DNA from: Cinclus cinclus
Taxonomy: Eukaryota; Chordata; Aves; Passeriformes; Cinclidae
NCBI RefSeq assembly: GCF_963662255.1
Contig: NC_085067.1
Span: 1,178,001 to 1,242,000, forward strand
Length of the DNA stretch: 64,000 bases
Direction: 5' to 3'
This document shows positions 45,721 through 57,660 of this stretch, piece after piece. The position numbers and the translations under genes were made by a program. Each line of letters begins with the position of its first letter. The first letter of the stretch is position 1. The notes beneath the pieces were generated by a model. The model was given only the letters and a program-made list of their open reading frames with translations. It did not search any database and was not told the DNA's origin.

Positions 45721-46565
45721 CCCAACAAATCCCCTCCCCACAAAAACAAACAAACAAACAAACCCACGAAGATCCTGATTATGCTTTTCCCAGGTGTAGG
45801 GAAACTCCATCCTTTGCCAAGAAATGAGTCTCTATTTTCAAAAACTTATTAAAACCACTGAAAGTTATCCTTAAAGGCATCATAAACAAATGGTAAGTCT
45901 GCCTGCCTGGTGAAAACCCCATTGCATAATTTCTTTTGTGTTTTAATAATCCTCATAACTGCTTTAAATGATTTTCCTAATTACCTTAATGAAGTGTCTC
46001 TTTATAGAAGTATTAGATGTTTTTCTCCTCATTACCTTCCTTAGTTGTGTGTTATCAGTGGAGTGTTTAGTTGGATATGCTACATAATGCTTATTTCTCA
46101 GAGTAATTTTTGGCTTTCTAGCACAACACATATTTGGGGAATTAATAAGTCAGGTAGAGATAAATTACTGGGAAGGCAAAGGCAAATAATCTTAAAAAAA
46201 AAAACCAAAACAAGCCAACTACTGTAAAATGACAAGCTTTTGTTGTCAGAATGGGAGCAATGGAAACCAGGGCTTTCCAAGGGAGAAAAATGCAAATATT
46301 ACCCATATAACATCATTGCTTATTGGTGATGAAACTTGGGAAGCAGGAGGTTTCCCAAGCAGAGCTGCAGGGCTGGGGCTGTGGCCCATGGCTTGTCATC
46401 ACCCAGCTCTGTCACAGAGAACCTGTTTGTCCTAATCCTTGCTACAGAGGCCAGCTGGGATTAGTCCTGACTAATCTTACTGTGTTGCAAAATAACAGTT
46501 CATCAAAGCTCAGATTGTTTGGGAGAAAAGGGTTGGTTTTCTAAGAGGCATCTGAAGTTGTAATG

Positions 46566-46641
46566 TGTTTTTTTTTGTTTTTTTTTTTGTTTTTTTTTTT
46601 TTTTTTGTTTTTTTTTTTTTTTTTGTTTGTTTGTTTTTTTT
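46566..46641 (+). repeat. T-rich tract with periodic G
   Basis: About 75 bases of T runs broken by single Gs. The opposite strand is A-rich, so this could be an old retroposed poly(A) tail, but nothing recognisable flanks it. Confidence 0.85.
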
Positions 46642-49465
46642 GAGAACTGAGCAATGAATTGTCCAAACTTGCCATTTCCCTCCTGTAACAGTCCTTTGGA
46701 ATCTGCTGCTGGAGGGGTTTCCTTGGCATTTCACCAGTACCTTGAAACCCCACAGGTTGTGTCTTTGGAGGTGAAATACAAAGCTGATGTTTTGGGGGGT
46801 GTATGTGTGTGTGTGTGTGTGTCCATTTTAAATAGTGCTTCCAAGTGACCAAACTTACTGTTTTGCATGTAGGAAAAAGATACAAAAATACCAGTCTGAC
46901 TTTTTCAGAGAAACTCTGAGCTTAAAATAAGACAAGGAAAGTGTGCGTGTAAGCTTGAAAATAATTCCCATAGCAGTGGATGGTGACAGAGCTCGTTTTG
47001 TTTATGCAGATTTATCTGTAAGCAAAGAGATTTCCTCTGCACATGCTGGGGCATGTCTGGATGCAAACGGAAAACACAGCACACTGCCAGTGGGAATTTT
47101 TCCTGGAAGCCAGCCCAAAAGGACACACATGGGTGGAGACTTAAAGGAGAAAAGCCAGAAGAGCAGAGGTAACACTACCGGAATTCAGATCGTCCCAGGT
47201 GGATTGGGAATGCTCATTTTCAGAATTTCCAAAACCCTGCTGTTTCTCCTTTGTGAGAACAGCCACACCATACAGCTGGCCCCACAATGTGCTCAGGTCC
47301 AAGGTCCCTGGAGCAGAGTGACAGGGCACAGGGAAGCAGAATCAGTTAAATTATGTGTGGTTATTTGTCAGGCTGGTAGCAATAAAAGGTTAATTTAAAA
47401 AAAGATTAAGATAATAAAAATCATGGGTTTGCTGCGATTTCTGCTTTCTTCTTTTCACATTATTGGGATTTGCAGCAATTCCCACATGCCAGCACACCAT
47501 GGCTGGGGCTGGGAGAGATAGGGGCAGCAGTTAACACGGACCAGAAAGTTTCAATGAGCCCTCCCCAATCCATTTTCATGGATTTATTTCCCTGGGAAGA
47601 CATTTCTGTTCATCCAGAGCTCTGCCATTGCTCCCTGCCTCCTGCTGTCACCGAATATCGTGGCAGCTGCTTGCATTGCTCTTCCCTCTCCCTGCCTGGT
47701 GGGATGCTCCAAGGCCTGACGTGGAGAGGGAGGAAAATGAGTGCAAACTGTCAATGTAAATAAACCTGCTAACATTTATTCCTGCTAAGGAATAAATAAG
47801 TGGAAAGGAGCGAATCCATTTGGGTCGCTCATTCCAGAGGGAACCTCGGCGTTTGGCAGGGAGTGAGGGTTTTCCTGCAGCTGCTCCTTTTCCTTTTGCT
47901 GTTTTTATTTCCCTGTGCATTTTCCTGGAGTTGCCTCCTTTCCCCTCGCTGCATTCCCACACTCCAGATGTGTGGCACACAGCTGGCTGAGCCATCCACA
48001 CCGGATCCGGGGAGGAGCCATAGTGCACAGCTCCAGCAACTTTCCTTCCCACCACTTGTGTTCCAACTCAGAGTGGTCAGTGCCATCCTGATACAGGGCA
48101 CTGAAATGGTGTTTGTCCATTAGAGGTATTGACAGCTTCTTAGCTGGTGTGTGGCATCTGTCACCACCCCCGCCAGGACACCGCAGGGCCACGGCAGGAG
48201 CTCTGCACTTACACTTCCCAGGGATGTCTCTGTGGGGGCCATGCCACTGAGCCAAGCCTTGGGAGCGTGGATAGAGCTGGATCTCTTTGTTCTCCAAAAA
48301 TAACCCAAATTTGCCAGGCCTGAGTGGTTTTTAAAAGGAGGTTTTCCATTAGCTTTCCGTGGAGCCGCTGGCAGTGCTGCTGCCGTCCCCGCTCCCTCCC
48401 CAGCTCAGGGCTTTCAGCATCATGCAGCCCCCGTGGCATCAGTGTGGCTTTGCTGATTTTATTTAACACAAGGAGGTAAAAGAAGAGAGAAATGCATTAA
48501 GATTGGTTTCAAGCGGAATATTTTTTAAATACAAATAAAGTTTTGGGAGCTGTTTCGTGGGCGCTGTAACTTTATGTAAACACTGGAAGAAGTGAGGGAC
48601 TGTGGTAACCATGTGAAACAAAAACTCACAGAGACCAGGGTAGGAGGGACACTGAGCCATATATTTTTCCTGTCGGAGCACAATGAAAGGCAAATAAATG
48701 AGGAAAAATAAACTCAACGATTACAAAAGGGCCAGTGTGGGAGCAGCCACCAAGGTCCAGAGCAGTTTGCTGATCCCAGTGCCCAGGTACTGCTGAAAGG
48801 ATTCTGTTCCCCCTGGAAATCCTGTTCCACAGCATTTTATTATCCAGACATTCCTAATTTAGGAAACCTCGTGGTTCATATCCCATGAATTCTTAAGGAG
48901 AAGGATGCAAAGTAAGTACTTTTAAATGAGCAGGTTAAAAGATGTGTCAGAAATTAGGAGTGGAGCCCCAGCAGTGGCTGTTCTATGCTCTGCTCTGAAG
49001 TGCAAGGGAAAAACAAGACAATTTGATTTATGTGTAATACTGGACTTGCTGTACCACCATAGCCCAACTAAAATGTGAAACATAACCTATTTTTTTTTCC
49101 TTTTCCTAATAGGCCTTTTAGGTGCAGTTTCTTGAGGGCAGTAAATAGGAATACCAGGCCTTTGTCAGTGGTGTCATTTAGAGCATGAACGATGGATACT
49201 AATTTGATCATTTCCCAAGAAGCATATTAATAATTTTATCCTCTGAAATACACGAGACAAAGAAAGGATCCAAGGAGCAGAAGCTGCCTGGGTTGAGGAG
49301 CCTGGGACAGCTGGGCTGGAGAGGGCAGGGAGCTGCAGCACCAGTAAAACCTTCAGTTCCTCCATGGGAACCAGTTAACCATAAATCCAAGGCTCTGGAT
49401 AATGTCCTGGTGTACCAAGGACTTTACTGCTTCTTCATTTGTCCTCCTGCTCCAGAGGGTTTCAC

Positions 49466-49490
49466 CACACACACACACACACACACACAG

Positions 49491-49518
<28 letters not shown>
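49466..49518 (+). repeat. (CA)n dinucleotide microsatellite
   Basis: About 26 CA/AC units with a single G interruption at 49,490. Confidence 0.95.
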
Positions 49519-49521
<3 letters not shown>

Positions 49522-51569
49522 TGACATCCCTGTGAGCCTTTTTTGCTGTTAGCAGCAAACAATACCTGTGCTGCTGGGCTGAGGGTGAGCACAAAGCAGT
49601 TCCTCCCCTTCTGTTTGCTCCGAGAGCATCAATGCTAGCAGTGAGCAGGTTTTTGCTCTAGGGCTCATTTTTGTTTATTATTCCCCTTTTCATTCCTCCT
49701 TATCCTCCCAAACTGATTGCGTGCCTGCTTGGAGTTAAACATGAGCTGAGCACTGTGATGGACTGGGGCTGAAGTGCCCCTGGGCACTGGTGGGACTGGG
49801 ATGAGCTGCAAATACATCTTGCAGACCCCTACATTGGTGGTTTACACTGACGGTACAGCTTTGGGTGTCGCTGGTGTCTGCTGCCTTCTGGGTGCTTCAT
49901 GGCAAAGCCAGGGGTGTGTGCTGACCACAGGCTGGCCTGGATCCCGGCACAGAGGCTCACCTGGATCCCAGAGCTGTCCCAGGACACCGAGGACTGTTCC
50001 CAAGGCCATGTGTCTGTGCAGAGCTGTGCTCTCCTCCCACGGATATTCCCGGGCGTGGGACCTAAGCAGCTGTAACATTCCCGTAAGAAAACCACCACCT
50101 TTGAGAACTTTGGCAATGTTTGGCTGGAAGCCTCTGCTCTTTGCTGGCCATAAAGTGCATTCCTGACACCTCTCCCTGTGTATCCACGATAACCATCTCC
50201 TCAGAGAAGGGATGGGGCTGGGCCCTGCCCAGTAACTCCCACCCTGGGGATTGTCAAGAAGGGGATGGGGTGCACTTGCAGCTCCAGATAGTTTTCCTGG
50301 CTGGTTCTGGAGATGCCAGGTGGAGGTGGATATGGTCTGTGCTCCCCTCTGTCCCTGCTCCTGCCCTGGTGCCCTCGCTGAGCCTTTGGGCTGTGCTGGC
50401 TCAGAGCAGTGCCCTGCACAAGGACAGCCCTTCCCTCTGCATTTCCAAGGCTGATTAAGCAGGAGGCAGAGTAGCCTTAAGCGTTCTTTTAATTAAAACA
50501 AAATCCCTCGTGGTCTCTTATATACTGAGAGATATTACAGGCTTGAAGGTTGTATAAAATGTGTGTTTATTGATCAGATCAACTGTTGCAGCTCCTTCTG
50601 TAGAGTTCAGTGAGAACATCAACGTGACCAGGCTGGCAAGGAGGGCAGGAGGGGGTTTGGTCCCAGCTTTCAGTGACGCCAGCCCAGGGCAAGCCTGTGA
50701 GTACCCACCTGCTGTAGATATATTTATACACATTTGTATGTATTTACATACATTGAAATACACACCTGCCCAGCTAGGTGTCACCTCCAACACCCATCCA
50801 GGTCCTGCTGTCCCAGGCTGTTCCCTGGATATGGTTTGTGGAGTTGTACCACAGGGGGTTGCTTTTGAGCCCACTCAAATGGCTGTTTTTTCAATTGCAG
50901 GAAGGCAAAAGCATTTCTGGTAAAGCCTCTGAGTAGTTGAAGGATGGGACATACCTTTCAGGGAGAAGCAACCACTTGAAAGCTTTTGCAGGCTGAGATT
51001 TTGTGCTCAGCAAGTTGCTCCAATTTGAAGCACAATCCTAAGAAATGTGAGTGTGTGGTGGAAATGTCTGCAGGCCTGGATTAAAGCAGTGCTGGCAGAT
51101 GAGGCTGTAGCTTGCAAAAGATAAACATTACAGAAAAATAGTGTAAATATGGGGGATTCTATTTTTTTTCCTCATTTTTTTCCCTCACTTGGGCCAGGAA
51201 CTGCTAAAGCTTAAATAAATCGTTGTAGAAGTGAGACTGACCTAAATTATTCTACACAGTGGAGACCTTGTCTCCTGCTTTTGGAGATTCTTGAATTTAA
51301 ACTGTGCCAGAACAGGGTTTAAGTTGTCTGTACAGCAGTAGCTCCTTCCTACGCCCTGGGGAGCTTGGGGGAAGGTGTGAGATCGGCTGGCATGTGCCAG
51401 CAAGGCTGCTGAGGAGGCAAAGCCACCAGCTCACACACGCTGGGGGAAGCCAGCAGGCATTTTTGGTGCCACACCATCCCGTGCTCAGTGCTGGCAGGTT
51501 TCCCTGCCCTGTGTGGGGCTGTCGCTGTGCTCCACTCGTTCCCAGTGAACACACAGTCCGGTGCCTAAT

Positions 51570-51860
51570 TAAGTCATGCATGTGTGTCTAATCAGGGAAT
51601 GCACAGGTGCCCAGATAATTTGCATTTCAGCACGCAAGGAGGTCATGCATCAGCATCCGAGCTGAGCCTGCATGAGCACGAACAGGTTCACACTCAGAGC
51701 TCGCACAACTGCAGGGCTGTTCCTGCAGAGAGGCTGGGTCAGTGCATGCACGAGCACCCGGGCAGCTCACGCATGAGCGCCTGTTATTTGGCATACAAAT
51801 GTCCAATTAGCCTGTGCATGACTGCTCAATCACTTCATGCATGAGCACTAAATGCTTTAC
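51570..51860 (+). repeat. Degenerate array of CATGCATGAGC-like units
   Basis: About seven to nine irregularly spaced (roughly 25-45 bp) recurrences of catgcatg/catgagcac-like cores, for example near 51,577, 51,644, 51,670, 51,742, 51,770, 51,814 and 51,836. It looks like a decayed minisatellite. A perfect octamer ATTTGCAT lies at 51,618-51,625. Confidence 0.5.
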
Positions 51861-54737
51861 ACATGGTTTGCCAGTAGGTTCACTGGTGAACACCCAGTGT
51901 GTTCCCAGAGCAGGGACTCCCCTGGGGACTGCAGCCTTGGCTGGAACAAGGAGAAAAGAGCGTGGCAGAATGGAAGGAGTGCAGCACAGGGATGTGGCTG
52001 AAGTGGATGTGCTGAGGTGGGGCAGAAGAAGCCCCCACCTTGCAGCCAGCCCAAAGCCACTGGCTTGTCTTGGCACCTCCCAGCTCCTCTGACGGCAGCA
52101 CGGTGCTCTGTGTGACCACAGGAACCCAGCTTTGGCAAGTGCTGTGGCTCACAGGAGGGTGGAGTAAATGATCACAACAGCCCTTCCAGCCTTAAAAATG
52201 CAGGAAACCTTTGATGTGAAGGCAGGACGCCTTGCAGATAAACCACGTGTGGTGCAGGGTTTGTGCTGGAGCATCAGCCCAAGGAGAGGGAGCACAGAAA
52301 AAGCAAAATGGAGAAACTCAAAATTACCCATCATCCTGGCACTGGCCCTGCAAGAACCGAGTCTGTGTCCCCAGTCCCTGCACAGCCCACTGTGGGAGTG
52401 AAGCCACAAGACACGGACACAGAGAATGTGGCTTTGATGTGACTTTCCTTCAGTGTTTATGTTGTCTCCAAATCCGTTTGTCTGTTCAGGAGAGATCCGA
52501 TTAAAGGGAGTTGCCAGCCCTCAGTGCATCCAGCCAGTCCAGGAGCCTGGGCTGGGGTGGTGGGAGCTGGGAGCAGAGGGCTGGGTGGCTTCTCACCCCT
52601 CATCCCCTTGCATGCACTGAGGCAGTTCTTACATCCCTGTGGTCATAGGATCCTGCCAAGATTTCAGAGAGACGTCCTTATTTATGGATCCTGCATGAAC
52701 TGCACACCGCGAGTCACTCACAAAAACTTGCAGGGAGCAGCTGACCTGAATCCATATTAATAAGGCTCACAAGTCGTGGAGTGTTTTCTCTCATGCCTGT
52801 GGGATGGCAGGAACGTGCTGCCTGTGGCACGCAGGGTTTAGACAAAAAGCTGTCTATAGCCTGTCACATTTTTAAGCCCATTTGCCTTGGAGATAAGCCC
52901 AGGCTGCCCTGCCGTGGTGCCACACTGCAGCTGCCTCTGCTCTGGGACGGACCCAGGAGATGAGGAGCGATGGCTCCCTGCGTGCTGGGGTCAGGGAATG
53001 GCCATGCTGCCTTTGGGGATGGTGTTGGGGTTTCAGAGCCTCGGTGTGTGATGCTGCTGGGAAACGTGGGCTCTAGTCGGGCAGAGGAGCATTTCTCCTT
53101 GGGCAGGGAGAACCTCAACCTCTGCACCCACTGCCCAGCTGCTCCCACAGCAGTTACAGGAAGGCACACTCTTCCCAGCTTGGACACCTGGGGGACAGTC
53201 CCAGGTCTGGTGTTCCGGCACTCTGGTCTCAGGTTGGGATGAAAGCCTTTGCAGATCAGGCAATAAACCAGGGGGCTTGGGGCTGCTCTTGCTGTTAAAG
53301 GACCACTCATAGTGTCCAAACCTTCCCCATCAGTGGTGGCAGCTCCCGCGGGAGGTTTTAGAGCCTTTCCTTTTATAGGGCTTTTCCTTTTTCCATGGGA
53401 TTTATCCAGGTTCAATAGCAGGGATTCAGGGAGATAATAACATACATTAACCAGGGTGCTGGAAACTGCTTCGCAAACAAGATTGATCAAAGCAGCCCAG
53501 GATGGAGAGCAAACCCTCCGGAATGTGCTTTGCAAAACACTTGCCAAAACAATTGAGTCCTGGTAATAAATAACACATTTAGCAGGCCTGGGGGGGCTGT
53601 GCCGGGAGGGACCCGGCTCCAGTAACCAGAATGCTGAATGCTCAGCCATGAGCAACGGCTTTTGTGGATATGATGAAGTGGCCAAAAGCCCCTTGAGATG
53701 GAGCAAAAGTCCTGCTTCGGGTGCCCACACGCTCCATTCCTCTCCAGAGGGGAATTAATAGAAGGTGCTTTGTTGCTGCTGTTGTTTTTATTGATTATTG
53801 GCAAAGAGAGTGACTGATGGTGGAGTTGAGAGAAAGGAGGGGAGCCGAGGTGCAGGAGACATGTGGGAGGAGGAGAGAGGGAAGGAATTCCTGCAGGGAC
53901 AGAAGATGAAGGTGACATTTCAGCTGTTGTCTGCTGTGGATCTGTGCTATAAAATAAGTCCGTGTGCCACCAATCTATGGTGGGGCAGAGCAGAAATAAT
54001 GGGTTGAGTCATATCAAAGTAAGTTTAAGTTAAATAAGAAAAATTTCCTATGGAAATGTTTCTGCAGAGGTATAGCATGGAAGTGGAGCTGTTGAAAGAA
54101 GTGCTGCAGCCACACTCACACTGTCTGCTCTGCATTTGGATCTCAGACCTCTGCATTTCTTGTGGCAGATGGGCACAAAGCCCGTGGTTTTTTACTTGTA
54201 ATCGCCTGGGATCGGAAACACATCCCAGGGGAAGCATGTGGCCACGGGGCAGGAGGAGCACAGCCTTAGATGGCAAACTTATTCTCACACCAGGCCCCTT
54301 TCCTGTGAATCTCTCTGAAGTGCTTTATATAGTCCACTCAGAGGAATTTATAAACAAATGTCTTTTGTCACTCTTCAGGAATGCATCAATCCTCCATCAA
54401 TCCTCCAAGCACTTTCTTTGTCAAGGCCATGCTCCTTCCAGTGCAAGGAGCAGGACTGAGCCAGGCAGGAGCAGGGCTCCTCTGCTTCCTCTGGCTGCAG
54501 ATGCTTTGGGAGGAGGCAGGAGGTAACTGGGATAGGGTTATGCTGGTATTATAGAAGCAGCCACCAGCTCTGGAGCCAGCTCTGGGGACTGTAGACTGTC
54601 ACCATTTGGGTTCAGGGCCACTCTTTGATACGTTGTCCTTTTGCTTCTCAGGGGAGCTGCCTCCTGCCCTGAGCTGAAGATGCCCACAGGCTTCTCCAGG
54701 ACAGTAGGGAGACAAGTGCTGGTTCTGCACTGGGAAA

Positions 54738-54826
54738 ATACCAAGAGGTCCACATGGTGTGACTCTTGGGGATGTTCTGTGTAGGGTTAAAAGCGAGTCT
54801 GTTCCAACTCAGAGTATTCTGTGATG
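54738..54826 (+). mobile_element. CR1-like LINE 3' tail fragment
   Basis: The end block gttccaactcagagtattct, gtgat is the typical CR1 3' terminus. The preceding sequence is degenerate. Confidence 0.5.
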
Positions 54827-54930
54827 GGAGCCCTGGTGGGAAAGCCAGGGGCTCCCACTGGGTGGGACAGAAAGGATAAGCATCGCCTAGCAGCTGCCTC
54901 TGGCCTTAAAACCCATGAGCTGCCCTGCCT

Positions 54931-54969
54931 CAGCTCAGCTCAGCTCAGCTCAGCTCAGCTCAGCTCAGC
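54931..54969 (+). repeat. (CAGCT)n pentanucleotide repeat
   Basis: Seven perfect copies of CAGCT plus a partial copy. Confidence 0.95.
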
Positions 54970-56989
54970 ACTGAGAGCAGGGCACAAACCTCCCTGATGC
55001 AAACGGCGGCTCCATTCCAAGGCTCTGCGCCGCCCGCTCTGGAAAGCTCCTAAAACAGATCCACAGGCTCAGATGTGCTGCCTCAACAGAGACTCGGCAG
55101 AGCTATAAATAGCCCAGCCAAGCGTGGTGCAGCGAACCTGAGCGGAGCCAGCTGCCCTCGTGGGCAGGCGCTCCAGGAGCCGTGTGGGGACGGCCTGAGG
55201 CTTTGCAGCATGGTCCGAGGAGCTGGCCCGCTCTGCCCAGGCAGGCCAGGACTGTGTCACCTCCCCAGGCATGGCCTTGTCCCCACCCGTGCTCCTGCAA
55301 CCTCAGTGCCGGGCACTGCAGTGTTCATTCATCCTCACTTCATTTTCTGCTGCTGACTTCTCTCTTAAAGCAGGAGCTCAGGTCTGGACCCATTAAGGAA
55401 TAGTAAATATTTTATTTGCTGTTGGGGTTTTGACCAGTATCTCAGAGGCTACAAAGGTCACACTAGGAAATAACCATTTCATTAGCAAACGGGATCAGTC
55501 CATTCTGGGGCTGCTGGCTCCTGGACTGAACCCAGCCTGTCCCCTGGGTGCTGTTACCAGCTGTAAGCTTGTCTTCATTCAGCAATCGAGTCAGGGACAT
55601 TTCAGGACCTGGAGTGGTTTTCTTGGTTCTCAAGGCTATGCAGGCAATTAAAACTGGTCTTGTTAAGAGGCAGCTGAGCCCAGGCAGCGCTGTCTCCCTT
55701 TCGCTACTGCTTGGGCACTGCAGCGTGGGAATGGGGACAGCGCAGGAATCAGGGGTTTTTGTTTTGCCGGGCTTTTCTTCAGGTAGCTTCTGCAAAGGGC
55801 TTCTTGGCACTGCTGCTCGAGTGAAATGGAGCAACCAAAACGGGATCTGGCTGGTGGCCAGCCGGGCAGACGAGCGGGGGGGGGGGGGCAGGTGTGTGCC
55901 TGGAGCGCGGCTATCGAGGGCAGGAGCCCCGTGTACAGGGAACAGCCAAGTGTCTCAAATGGCGGGGGTCACACCTGTGTTTGAGGATCCCTGTGCAGGA
56001 AAGCCGGGGTCACACCTGTGTGACAGGGTCTTGCTGGCCTGGGGATCCCTCACTGCTGGCTCCGGCATAGGATCCTGAGAGCTCAAGGGCAGGCGTGTGG
56101 ACAGAGGTTTTATTCTGCCCTCTTGGCTTTCTCGTGTCTGTGGAGCATCGCATATTTTTGGGGTGAATATACGATGAAGCAGCTCAAACGTGACACCCCC
56201 AGCCTCTGGGTGTGCAGGGACAATTCTTGGCAGCACAGTACCCAGGTTTAGGATTTTATCAGCTTTCCCACACACAACAAGGCTGGCAGGAAAAGGACCT
56301 GGAAGGATGCCCTGAGACACCCCAGGGGAAAAGCGGTGACTCCCGCAGGATGTGGGGCTGGCACTTTAGTGAAAGCTGGCCATTCCCCACACTTCGCTGG
56401 GCATTCCCCGTGCTTTTGCCGTCTGTAAGAAAACCCCAAGAAACACCAGAACGCTTTTGATGTGTTCAGGAGGGGTAAATGTGTTTGGGGAGATGCTGAG
56501 TCCTGTGGGGGACACTGAGCACCTGCTCGCTGTGACCTGGAAACCTGGACATTTGGGATATGCCCTCCAGCTCCAGGGAACATGGATTTGTCCCAAATGG
56601 GATGCTAACAGCCTCAGGGACCTTTCACAAGTCTCTCTCTCCCCTTAGTGCCTTTCAGCTGTAAATATGTGCCATTGTGGGAGGACATCTCAAGGCTCAG
56701 GAGATCCTTGGCCATCACAGGCTGGAGATCTCAGGTGAAACGTGCCGCTGAGGTGCAAAGCTTGAACTCATCACCAAGACAGGACTGGATTTGACTCAGA
56801 TTGAGCCCTCTGACCGAGAACACTGGTGTGTGACCCAACCCAGCGAGATCCTCTTAGAAGAGTTCAAACTCCCGCCGGGAACCGGGGTCCCCAAAGCAGA
56901 GGGGAACCCCCGCAGTGGAATCATGACCCCCTAGGGCAACGAAGGTCCCTCTAGGGATCAGCCGCTCCAGGGAATCAGGCTCTTTCCCC

Positions 56990-57660
56990 GGGGATGGGGG
57001 GCCGAATGCGCGGAACCGGCGGACCACTACCAGCCCGTCACACCTGCCCGGGCGCCTCACGGCGCGCCCGCCCCCCCTCGGCCCCGCCCCTCCCGGCCGC
57101 GCGCCGCCCCGCGGCATTGTGGGATGAAACAGGATGTAGGCAGAACAGCGCGGGCGGACGGGCCGGGCGCGGCGGGCCGCGCCGCGCCGCAGCCAATGGG
57201 TGCGCGGCGCGCGGGGCGGCGCGGCCAATGGGGTGGCGGCGGCCCGCGCGCCGCAGCGGGCGGGGCGGTATTTGAGCGCGGCGCGGCGCCGGGGCGCAGA
57301 GCGCGCGGGGCGCCGAGCGGAGCGGAGCGGGCTGAGCCAGCGCGGCCGGGCCTCCTCACACCACGTCCTTCTCCTCCTCGGTGCTGTGCCTCGCCCTCCC
57401 GGGGTGGCCCTGTCACTGTGAAGGTGAGCGATGTCCCCCCTAGGCCTGGGCTCTCCAAGCCTCGCCCGGCACCGGTCGCTCCGTGTGCGGGGTGGCGGCG
57501 GGGCCGCCCCGAGGGCGGAGGTCGCTGCCCTGGCCGGGAGCGGCCGGCCCTTGTGGAGCGATCGGAGCCCGCCCCTCCCTCGGGGTCCGCGTCGCTGCGG
57601 AGCCGGTCCGGCTCCAGGCAAGGTCACCGCGGCCTCGGGCGCCCCCGGAGCTCCCCCCGT
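56990..57660. promoter_or_regulatory. DYNLL2: CpG island, DYNLL2 promoter
   Basis: CpG-dense sequence holds two CCAAT boxes in the same orientation (57,193-57,197 and 57,225-57,229, 32 bp apart, an NF-Y-like arrangement). A GC box (57,258-57,266), a weak TATA-like tatttga (57,269-57,275) and a CCCACAATGC element on the minus strand (57,114-57,123) are also present. The start of transcription is probably near 57,295-57,310. Confidence 0.75.
57300..57423 (+). other. DYNLL2: DYNLL2 untranslated first exon (5' end approximate)
   Basis: GC-rich leader sequence ends at a strong donor GTGAAG|GTGAGC (GT at 57,424-57,425). There is no in-frame coding. The 5' boundary is placed about 30 bp after the TATA-like element. 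Confidence 0.6.

Larger units (their letters stand above)
44200..56990. other. Intergenic stretch between SRSF1 and DYNLL2
   Basis: No exon with recognisable protein similarity is seen. The stretch holds degenerate CR1-like tails (45,440-45,720; about 52,155-52,200; 54,738-54,826), simple repeats and a degenerate array at 51,570-51,860. Confidence 0.5.

Noticed and set aside
52864..53730. 288-codon minus-strand ORF
   Set aside because: No family resemblance, no clear splice or promoter context; likely chance.
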